A DNA stretch of 7,142 nt from JAXHTH01 sp034211115 (GTDB lineage: Bacteria > Planctomycetota > Phycisphaerae > Phycisphaerales > SM1A02): positions 1 through 7,142 of the forward strand of contig JAXHTH010000172.1 of assembly GCA_034211115.1 (NCBI GenBank), read 5' to 3'. This document shows positions 1-4,497 of the stretch, one piece after another. The first letter of the stretch is position 1. Each line of letters starts with the position of its first letter. A program made the translations under genes and the position numbers. Under the pieces are notes generated by a model. That model ran no database searches, had not been told where the DNA came from, and saw only the letters and a list, made by a program, of their open reading frames with translations.

Positions 1-442
1 CGCCGAACGCACGCTGCGCGACTTCCTCGTCATGCAGTTCCTCAAGGAGAACCATCTCGGCGACGAGTTCCCGGGCGTGGTGACCGGCGTCGTCTCCGCG
101 GGCGTCTTCGTCTCCATCGAGCGCTTCCTCGTCGAGGGGATGGTGAAGATGTCAGACGTCTCCGCCCCGGACGGACGGCCTGATCGATGGAAGGTCGACG
201 AGGCGACCGGGCGGTTGCAGGGTCATCGCAGCGGCGCTTCGCTGGGGATCGGCGACATCGTGACGGTGCAGATCATCAACGTCGATCTCGCCTCGCGCCA
301 CCTCGATCTGCTGCTCACCGACCTGCCGCCGCGGAGCGTCGCCGAAGCGCCGGTGCCGCGCAAGCGCGGCGGCGCGGGGTCGAAGGCGAAAGGCAAGCGC
401 AAGGGATACAAGAAAGGCCGGCGCGGGCGCCGGAGCGGCTGA
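1..442 (+). CDS. rnr: Ribonuclease R, C-terminal part (S1 domain and basic tail)
   Basis: This is the 3' end of a gene that begins before the window; the first complete codon starts at base 2 and 146 residues are visible. The opening residues (AERTLRDFLVMQFL) match the end of the RNB catalytic domain. A single S1 RNA-binding domain follows, at about residues 20-110, with the usual landmarks GVVTGVVSAGVFVSIE, VEGMVKMSDV, a LQGHRSG strand, LGIGDIVTVQI and a final strand ending LDLLLTD. The last 35 or so residues are a Lys/Arg/Gly-rich tail (RKRGGAG to GRRGRRSG). The order RNB end, S1, basic tail is typical of RNase R, a processive 3'-5' exoribonuclease that degrades structured RNA and helps in rRNA and mRNA turnover. 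RNase II shares the RNB-S1 order but usually lacks such a long basic tail. The catalytic residues lie outside the window, so activity cannot be judged. The gene converges on the PEP-CTERM gene to its right. Confidence 0.85.
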   Translation, partial: AERTLRDFLVMQFLKENHLGDEFPGVVTGVVSAGVFVSIERFLVEGMVKMSDVSAPDGRPDRWKVDEATGRLQGHRSGASLGIGDIVTVQIINVDLASRHLDLLLTDLPPRSVAEAPVPRKRGGAGSKAKGKRKGYKKGRRGRRSG

Positions 443-507
443 CCGCCGCCGGCCCGTCCCCGGAAGTCCCCGGCCAACCCCTGGAGCAGCGCCGCGACGC
501 TGGTCGG

Positions 508-551
508 AAAAAGAGCCCGGCCCGCATGGTGCGGGCCGGGTGGAGCTTTTT
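508..551. terminator. Bidirectional intrinsic terminator between rnr and PEP-CTERM gene A
   Basis: A perfect 11-bp stem (CCCGGCCCGCA at 516-526 with TGCGGGCCGGG at 530-540) closes a 3-nt loop. AAAAA lies at 508-512 and TTTTT at 547-551, so either strand gives a hairpin followed by a U-run. On the - strand the U-run follows the stem after only 3 nt (CTC), so this side should be the stronger. On the + strand 6 nt intervene. It lies 65 bp after the rnr stop and 44 bp after the stop of the leftward PEP-CTERM gene, so it can serve both convergent genes. Confidence 0.85.
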
Positions 552-583
552 GTTTCAAGTGGTGGCAGAGAATCGTGGGGGTT

Positions 584-1189
584 TTACCGGCGGCGCGAAC
601 GGCCGAGACCGGCGAGAGCGAGCAGGGCCAGCGCGCCCGGAGCGGGCACGGCGCCGACGTAGAAGTGGTCCATCGTCGACCAGGCGTTGGCCGCACCGTC
701 AGGGGCGTCGATCTTGATCCAGTCGATCGGAGCGTCGGTCGTGAACCCTCTGAAGTCGGCGTCGTTGGCCGGGTCGAAGGAGTACATCGTCCCGTCGCTC
801 AGCTCGATGTCGATCGGGCCGGCCTGGAAGAACCCGTTGATGTCGCTGGGGAAGAACAACCCGCCGACCGCGGTGACGGGATCACCGGTGAAGTCCACGC
901 GCAGGTAGTCCAGCGCGCTGTTGGTGGACATGTTCCCGTCGCCGGACCAGAGGAACGAGTTGGCCCCGCCCTCGGCGGAGATCGTTCCCGCGAACCCGTT
1001 CATGGGGCCGATATCGAGCGTGTACTCGGTGTACCCGCCGTAGACATAGCCGTCGAAATCCTCGAGGAGGAAGGCGGGCTGGATGTTGTCCAGGAAGGTC
1101 GCCTCGTCCTCGTACACGACGCCGGCGCCGGCGGTGGCGGCGGTGAGGGTCACCGTGCCGGCCGCAAGCGCCAATAGTGCTGTTCTCAT
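584..1189 (-). CDS. PEP-CTERM sorting-domain protein A (exported, 201 aa)
   Basis: Predicted exported surface or matrix protein of unknown function. Residues 1-23 form a Sec-type signal peptide (MRTALLALAAG, then Thr/Ala-rich, with cleavage plausible near ATAGA). The mature part (about 24-178) is acidic, cysteine-free and rich in Gly, Tyr and Asp, and looks like a beta-sandwich. Its features include EDFDGYVYGGYTEY, the segment SDGTMYSFDP, and the stretch FRGFTTDAPIDWIKID. Residues 181-201 are the sorting tag: VPAPG, a hydrophobic helix, then RSRRR. This is the PEP-CTERM architecture with A in place of E in the PEP motif. Such tags are read by exosortase-family transpeptidases; none is encoded here. 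An open frame extends upstream to 1522, but the ATG at 1189 is chosen because it has a GGAGG 10 nt upstream and starts the signal peptide. The gene is a close paralogue of 3471-4070 and ends at a strong terminator. The substrate or binding partner is not recognisable. Confidence 0.92.
   Translation of the reverse strand: MRTALLALAAGTVTLTAATAGAGVVYEDEATFLDNIQPAFLLEDFDGYVYGGYTEYTLDIGPMNGFAGTISAEGGANSFLWSGDGNMSTNSALDYLRVDFTGDPVTAVGGLFFPSDINGFFQAGPIDIELSDGTMYSFDPANDADFRGFTTDAPIDWIKIDAPDGAANAWSTMDHFYVGAVPAPGALALLALAGLGRSRRR
861..1114. repeat. Long direct repeat, copy 1 (inside PEP-CTERM gene A)
   Basis: Compared base by base with 3751-4004 (constant offset 2890), this 254-bp stretch differs at only five positions: 935, 966, 1013, 1058 and 1097. 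Only the change at 966 alters the protein (Gly75 in A, Glu72 in B). Identity falls sharply on both sides. It encodes the first half of the mature PEP-CTERM protein. Confidence 0.95.
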
Positions 1190-1199
1190 CGTTTCATTT

Positions 1200-1204
1200 C
1201 CTCC
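1200..1204 (-). promoter_or_regulatory. Ribosome binding site of PEP-CTERM gene A
   Basis: GGAGG on the - strand (CCTCC on +) lies 10 nt upstream of the ATG at 1189. It fixes the start at the signal peptide and rules out the 111-residue Arg-rich in-frame extension. Confidence 0.75.
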
Positions 1205-1269
1205 AAACTGGTGGACACGAGTTCGGGAGCCGCGCCGAACAGGCGCGCCTCGCCAAAGCTCTGCTTGTG

Positions 1270-1365
1270 TCTCTTTCGAAAGACGGCCGGCCGGAACGTC
1301 CGACCGGTCCGAAGTCTGGTCCTTGCCTGTCAGCGACCGCGCTCCGGGGCGGGATTCGAAAGAGA
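1270..1365. repeat. 11-bp inverted repeat in the PEP-CTERM A leader, with a 12-bp palindrome
   Basis: TCTCTTTCGAA (1270-1280) and TTCGAAAGAGA (1355-1365) are perfect reverse complements separated by 74 bp. The left arm is also part of a perfect 12-bp palindrome, TCTTTCGAAAGA (1272-1283). The spacer is rich in smaller dyads such as GGCCGGCC and ACCGGT. It could be a paired operator or the closing stem of a structured leader RNA. Confidence 0.45.
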
Positions 1366-1493
1366 TCGATGTCGCCCGCGTTCGGCCACCCGCGCCGCGG
1401 GAGGGGCATCCGCTCCCACGGCGACGAAGCGTATCTGTTGCGGACGATCCGATCCCCTCTTGCGCCCTGTTCGCAGGACGCCAACCTGTGTTC

Positions 1494-1522
1494 ACCATAA
1501 GCCGACATTCGCCAGGCGACAA
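1494..1522 (-). promoter_or_regulatory. Candidate sigma70-type promoter for PEP-CTERM gene A
   Basis: On the - strand, TTGTCG (1522-1517) is followed after exactly 17 bp by TATGGT (1499-1494). Each hexamer matches the consensus at 4 of 6 positions. AT-rich DNA lies just upstream of the -35 (1523-1555), as in UP-element-containing promoters. Transcription would start near 1487, giving a leader of about 300 nt. In a GC-rich genome such matches are moderately informative, but the promoter consensus of this phylum is poorly known. Confidence 0.35.
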
Positions 1523-1609
1523 CTTTTATCCGCGTGCGAATTCGATTTTGATTCCGCGATTGATGCGTCGCGATGGGAGATGCGGCACAATCGAGCGGCG
1601 CAGGAATGC

Positions 1610-1655
1610 GTCGGACGATATGCCGGTCCGACAATCCGGATATGCCGATGTCGGA
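1610..1655. repeat. Overlapping, mutually exclusive stem-loops
   Basis: Arm 1 GTCGGAC (1610-1616) pairs with GTCCGAC (1626-1632) as a 7-bp stem with a 9-nt loop. The second arm, read as TCCGACA (1627-1633), pairs equally well with TGTCGGA (1649-1655) around a 15-nt loop. The nonamer GATATGCCG occurs in both loops (1617-1625 and 1639-1647), and ATCCGGAT (1634-1641) is palindromic. It lies upstream of the candidate promoter, after sulfotransferase A. Confidence 0.4.
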
Positions 1656-1840
1656 GAGGCGGTTCTTTTCGTGCGGCCCGGCGCACGTTCCCCTGCGGCG
1701 AAAACAGGCATCCGGCGTTCTCGATGCGGCCTGCCCCGTTGAACAGGCGGCGAGTATTCCGGTTGTAGGATCTGTGTCGAATACGGCAGGAGATCGCGCG
1801 GCGCGCGGCGCCTTCACCCCGGGCACGCCTTCAGTTGCTC

Positions 1841-3340
1841 TTATGCATCCTCCGCCAGCGCCTCCAGGAGCGGCGCGAGATGCGCTTCGTACGTGCGCCA
1901 GCGCTCGACCGCGGACTGGTATATCGGCCTGGATACCTGGTGATAGCTTGGTGTCATTACGGCGCGCCTGGATTCGTGGAAGCGAAGACAGGCTTCGTCC
2001 CACTCCAGCCTGCAGAACTCGATGATTCGGCGGGTCATCGGTTCCGGGTCGCCGATCAGCTCCTCGTATTGCACCTGGAGGATGGGCAGATCCAGCACGC
2101 GGCGCCAGTGCTCCATGAGGCGATCGGCCTGTCGGCAGACGAAGCCGATGTGGCGCAGATCGGTCGCGTAGGGATGCTTGGCGGGATTGAAGCGATTCAT
2201 GTAGATCGACAGGCCGTTGTCGACGGGATCGCGCCGGCAGTGGATGACACGGGCGCGGGGAAAGAGCAGGGCGATCATCCCCAGCAGGCGGGGATTCTCC
2301 AGCGCCTTGTCGACCACCCGCGCCGCGCCCCCGCTCAGCTCGGCGAGCCGGGCCAGGTGCGCTTCGGCCAGCTCGTCGGCCCGGGCCGGGGTGAGCCGGC
2401 ACAACCCGCGCGGATACGGCTCGGCGCCCGCCAGCCGCTCCGGCAGCTCGTTGCGCACGTGCTCCAGGTCCTTCAGCTCACCGGCGCCGAATCCCCGCGG
2501 ATGGGCGTCGATGATCTGTTCCGTGAGCGTGGTGCCGGAGCGCGGCAGACCCGCGATGAACACCGGCGTCTCCGATTCGATCGATGAACGCGGCAGCGCC
2601 TCCATCATGTTCTCGGAGAAGAAGGCGATGAGCTCATCGATGTGACGACGGTAGGAGGGCGGATCGAACGGGCGCTGCATGAGCCGGTTGCCCAGCCTCC
2701 ACGATTCCATCGCCCGCTCCGGGTCGCCGAGCTTGTCGAAGGCCTGCCCGCGAAGAAAGGCCAGGCCCACGCGGGTGTTGGCCGGGACGGCTTCGTCGTG
2801 CACGTACGCGTCGGCCAGCGCCAGCGCCAGCTCGTATTGGCCGTCGTTGTGGGCGACAGTGCATCGGCAGAGTGCGATATACGGTTGGAGATCGGGCGGG
2901 GCGGTCAGCCCCTCCAGCAGCGCGCGAGCGTCGGCGTAGCGGCCCATCCGATCGTAGACGAATGCCTTGTCGACCCTGGCCACCGCATCGTCGGGCTTCA
3001 GCGCCAGCGCCCGGTCCAGCTCGTCGAGGGCGTCCTCGGTCCGTCCCGCCCGGAGGCTGAGCCGCGCCAGGGCCACGAGCAGGCTCGCCTCCCGCGGCCT
3101 GGCGGCGAGACACTTGCGGTAATAGGAGGCCGCGGCGTCGAACCGCTCGTGCACCTCCATGATCTGCGCCAGCAGGCGGAGGGCGTCGACGTTGGCGCGA
3201 TCGCGCTGAAGCACGCGATGGCAGGCGTCTTCCGCCGCGTACATGTTGTTCCTGCGGAAGGCGGCGACGGCCGCGCGGAGCTCCTCCTCGACCGGCACCT
3301 GCCGCCCGCGCCCGCGCCGCGTTGCTCGATCTCGCCGCAT
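1841..3340 (-). CDS. TPR-domain sulfotransferase A (499 aa)
   Basis: Predicted cytoplasmic sulfotransferase that transfers sulfate from PAPS to an unknown acceptor. Residues about 17-150 form tetratricopeptide repeats (for example the segment ending DELDRALALKPDDAVA), with more helical repeats to about 215. The catalytic domain, of the Sulfotransfer_3 type, follows. The 5'-phosphosulfate loop is PVFIAGLPRSGTTLTEQII at 259-277, a VVDKALENP motif is at 342-350, and the 3'-phosphate-binding segment VIHCRRDPVDNGLSIYMNRF is at 365-384. YEELIGDP is at 425-432. The C-terminal end (HQVSRPIYQSAVERW, then HLAPLLEAL) is the usual one for TPR-sulfotransferases. No signal peptide is seen. The ATG at 3340 is chosen because the longer frame to 3502 runs back through the hairpin after PEP-CTERM gene B. 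Its ribosome site is weak (AGGA 2 nt upstream, AGGGGG further off), so a start a few codons downstream is possible. It is clearly more distant from B and C than they are from each other. Confidence 0.9.
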   Translation of the reverse strand: MRRDRATRRGRGRQVPVEEELRAAVAAFRRNNMYAAEDACHRVLQRDRANVDALRLLAQIMEVHERFDAAASYYRKCLAARPREASLLVALARLSLRAGRTEDALDELDRALALKPDDAVARVDKAFVYDRMGRYADARALLEGLTAPPDLQPYIALCRCTVAHNDGQYELALALADAYVHDEAVPANTRVGLAFLRGQAFDKLGDPERAMESWRLGNRLMQRPFDPPSYRRHIDELIAFFSENMMEALPRSSIESETPVFIAGLPRSGTTLTEQIIDAHPRGFGAGELKDLEHVRNELPERLAGAEPYPRGLCRLTPARADELAEAHLARLAELSGGAARVVDKALENPRLLGMIALLFPRARVIHCRRDPVDNGLSIYMNRFNPAKHPYATDLRHIGFVCRQADRLMEHWRRVLDLPILQVQYEELIGDPEPMTRRIIEFCRLEWDEACLRFHESRRAVMTPSYHQVSRPIYQSAVERWRTYEAHLAPLLEALAEDA

Positions 3341-3402
3341 CGTCCTGAGTCTATCCCCCTCTGCGGCACGGGAGAAGGAGGAGAGGCGGGGGCGCAGAAG
3401 AA

Positions 3403-3429
3403 GGCCGGCCCGCGCGGGGCGGGCCGGTC
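3403..3429 (-). terminator. Hairpin after PEP-CTERM gene B (weak terminator)
   Basis: GGCCGGCCCGC (3403-3413) pairs with GCGGGCCGGTC (3419-3429) around a 5-nt loop, with one imperfect pair near the base. On the - strand it is followed by TTCTTCTGCG instead of a clean U-run. It starts 41 bp after the stop of PEP-CTERM gene B and has the same core (CCGGCCCGC with GCGGGCCGG) as the strong terminator after gene A. The poor U-run suggests partial read-through into sulfotransferase A. A 10-bp palindrome, GCAAGCTTGC, lies between stop and hairpin (3445-3454). Confidence 0.55.
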
Positions 3430-3470
3430 CGGTTGGCTGCAACAGCAAGCTTGCCTCGTTCAGTGGCTGT

Positions 3471-4070
3471 TTACCGGCGGCGGGAGCGCGCCAGACCGGC
3501 AAGACCGAGCAGGGCGAGCACGCCCGGAGCGGGCACGGCGCCCACGTAGAAGTGGTCCATGGTGGACCAGTAGTAGCTGGCGTCGTCCGGGCAGTCGATC
3601 TTGATCCAGTCGATCGGGGCGTCGGTCGTGAACCCTCTGAAGTCGGTGTCGTTGTCCGGAACGAACTCGTAGTTTGTCCCGTCGCTCAGCTCGATCACCA
3701 CCGGGCGACCGGGCACGAAGAACCCGCTGATGTCGCTGGCGAAGAACCAGCCGCCGACCGCGGTGACGGGATCACCGGTGAAGTCCACGCGCAGGTAGTC
3801 CAGCGCGCTGTTGGTGGACATGTTTCCGTCGCCGGACCAGAGGAACGAGTTGGCCTCGCCCTCGGCGGAGATCGTTCCCGCGAACCCGTTCATGGGGCCG
3901 ATGTCGAGCGTGTACTCGGTGTACCCGCCGTAGACATAGCCGTCGAAGTCCTCGAGGAGGAAGGCGGGCTGGATGTTGTCCAGGAACGTCGCCTCGTCCT
4001 CGTAGACCATACCGGCGCTGACGGTGAGCGTAACGCTGCCCGCAGCCAACGCGACAAGTGCGCTTCTCAT
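3471..4070 (-). CDS. PEP-CTERM sorting-domain protein B (exported, 199 aa)
   Basis: Paralogue of PEP-CTERM protein A with the same plan: signal peptide (1-20, MRSALVALAAG to VSAG), a Tyr/Asp/Gly-rich beta-type mature domain (21-177), and the tag VPAPG, hydrophobic stretch, RSRRR (179-199). Residues 22-107 match A except for one Glu. Residues 108-140 are much more different (for example GWFFASDISGFF and EFVPDND), then FRGFTTDAPIDWIKID returns unchanged. It has one cysteine (Cys160) in a PDDASYYW stretch where A has PDGAANAW. It is predicted to be exported by Sec and anchored or processed by an exosortase-type enzyme not present here. An open frame continues upstream to 4355, but the ATG at 4070 has an AAGGAGG 8 nt upstream and begins the signal peptide. 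The ligand is unknown. It sits between sulfotransferases B and A and may be co-expressed with A through the weak hairpin. Confidence 0.92.
   Translation of the reverse strand: MRSALVALAAGSVTLTVSAGMVYEDEATFLDNIQPAFLLEDFDGYVYGGYTEYTLDIGPMNGFAGTISAEGEANSFLWSGDGNMSTNSALDYLRVDFTGDPVTAVGGWFFASDISGFFVPGRPVVIELSDGTNYEFVPDNDTDFRGFTTDAPIDWIKIDCPDDASYYWSTMDHFYVGAVPAPGVLALLGLAGLARSRRR
3751..4004. repeat. Long direct repeat, copy 2 (inside PEP-CTERM gene B)
   Basis: Counterpart of 861-1114, with five mismatches in 254 bp. Both copies are in the same orientation, 2890 bp apart, with sulfotransferase A between them, so recombination between them could delete or multiply that gene. Confidence 0.95.
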
Positions 4071-4078
4071 TTTCGTTT

Positions 4079-4085
4079 CCTCCTT
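4079..4085 (-). promoter_or_regulatory. Ribosome binding site of PEP-CTERM gene B
   Basis: AAGGAGG on the - strand lies 8 nt upstream of the ATG at 4070. It is the best Shine-Dalgarno match in the window and fixes the start. Its first two bases also belong to the 3' arm of the dyad at 4084-4114. Confidence 0.8.
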
Positions 4086-4114
4086 GCGATTGTCAGTAGT
4101 ACTACTTGGCGCAA
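4084..4114 (-). promoter_or_regulatory. Dyad touching the ribosome site of PEP-CTERM gene B
   Basis: The perfect 12-bp palindrome AGTAGTACTACT (4095-4106) is nested in an outer 5-bp pair, TTGCG (4084-4088) with CGCAA (4110-4114). In the - strand RNA this can fold as an interrupted hairpin whose 3' arm includes the AA of AAGGAGG. It may be an operator or an RNA element that modulates translation. The matching position before gene A has no such dyad. Confidence 0.4.
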
Positions 4115-4302
4115 CCTTCACGCACCGTCGATTCGAGGACGGCGCGCACACGGCATTTCGTGTCTCTCTCTTCCCGGCTGAGCCCCCCGCCCCGATGGTG
4201 GCGCGACCGGGCGGCTTCCCCGCGGGGCCGACAGGCCCGCGCCCGGCCTCTCCCTCCCCGCGGCCGTCCTCTTCGGCCGCCGTTTGGGGGGCTGAAACCA
4301 GT

Positions 4303-4334
4303 ATTAGAGTATTGGGATATCCCGATTGGGCCAA
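4303..4334 (-). promoter_or_regulatory. Candidate promoter of PEP-CTERM gene B
   Basis: On the - strand, TTGGCC (4334-4329) can act as a -35. It is followed by TACTCT after 17 bp (4311-4306) or by the better hexamer TCTAAT after 20 bp (4308-4303; 5 of 6 matches to TATAAT). The area is more AT-rich than its flanks. The leader would be about 230 nt. Neither combination is a good match in both hexamer and spacing, so the call is tentative. Confidence 0.25.
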
Positions 4335-4345
4335 GGGGAATCCCC
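4314..4345. promoter_or_regulatory. Cluster of three short dyads, possible operator
   Basis: GGGATATCCC (4314-4323), TTGGGCCAA (4326-4334, arms TTGG and CCAA) and GGGGAATCCCC (4335-4345, arms GGGGA and TCCCC) follow one another. Their centres are at 4318.5, 4330 and 4340, about one helical turn apart. They overlap the promoter candidate for PEP-CTERM gene B, as expected of a regulator binding site. Confidence 0.35.
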
Positions 4346-4497
4346 GCAATTGCACACGTCATTCATCTGGATCAGCCGATTCGAGCTGTCTGATCGGATT
4401 ATGTTCGGATGTCGGGTGCGGATGTGGGGCGTCCGCTCGGTTCTTCGCGGCGAGCCTTGCGGGCCGCAGCGCCGCCCGCCGACGCGGACGGGCCGGA

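Larger units (their letters stand above)
1190..1840. other. 651-bp intergenic region and leader of PEP-CTERM gene A
   Basis: I see no credible gene here. Open frames on both strands are Arg/Pro/Ala-rich, overlap neighbouring genes out of frame and lack start signals. The stretch around 1490-1560 is noticeably more AT-rich than its surroundings and holds the best promoter candidate. Dyads near the gene are a 6-bp stem (GTTCGG 1221-1226 with CCGAAC 1235-1240), the 10-bp palindrome AGGCGCGCCT (1241-1250) and the inverted repeat at 1270-1365. Further off are the overlapping stems at 1610-1655 and a weak 6-bp stem (1754-1759 with 1779-1784). No clear terminator follows sulfotransferase A: the only stem close to its stop, a 5-bp one at 1800-1812, has no U-run. 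A 5' leader of roughly 300 nt is implied if the candidate promoter is real. Confidence 0.6.
4071..4497. other. 427-bp intergenic region upstream of PEP-CTERM gene B
   Basis: No gene is supported; open frames here are low-quality Arg/Pro/Gly-rich readings. From right to left it contains a 6-bp GC stem after sulfotransferase B without a U-run (GCGGGC 4459-4464 with GCCCGC 4474-4479, a poor terminator) and a 6-bp inverted repeat (GATCAG 4370-4375, CTGATC 4390-4395). Next come a cluster of dyads with a promoter candidate (4303-4345), a GC-rich stretch of about 120 bp with nothing recognisable, and the dyad and ribosome site next to the ATG. Apart from the region around the ribosome site it does not resemble the region upstream of gene A. 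Confidence 0.6.

Noticed and set aside
575..1177. Plus-strand open frame of 200 codons opposite PEP-CTERM gene A, with a similar frame opposite gene B (3243-4181)
   Set aside because: They resemble each other only because the sense genes are near-identical. The translations are Val/Gly/Glu/Arg-rich with no family likeness, no ribosome site, and are antisense to well-supported genes.
1190..1490. Known riboswitch in the PEP-CTERM A leader, for example a cyclic-di-GMP type
   Set aside because: I could not identify the conserved core of any riboswitch class I know; only generic stems are visible.
1190..1522. N-terminal extension of PEP-CTERM A to an upstream start at 1522
   Set aside because: The extension is Arg/Gly/Ser-rich and would bury the signal peptide; GGAGG at 1200-1204 supports the ATG at 1189. 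The same argument excludes 4071-4355 for gene B.
1083..1742. Plus-strand frames in the 651-bp gap (also 1211-1768)
   Set aside because: Arg/Pro-rich, partly antisense to PEP-CTERM A, no start signals, mutually overlapping in different frames.
1194..2402. Minus-strand open frame of 402 codons crossing the gap between sulfotransferase A and PEP-CTERM A
   Set aside because: It overlaps sulfotransferase A in another frame and is rich in Arg, Pro, Ser and Ala throughout, without motifs.
3341..3402. Separate promoter for sulfotransferase A (TAGACT at about 15 bp before its start)
   Set aside because: The hexamer is too close to the start codon for a normal leader, and no -35 is found at suitable spacing.
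4370..4395. GATCAG/CTGATC inverted repeat as a terminator of sulfotransferase B
   Set aside because: A stem of 6 bp with a 14-nt loop and no U-run is too weak, and it is over 100 bp from the stop codon.
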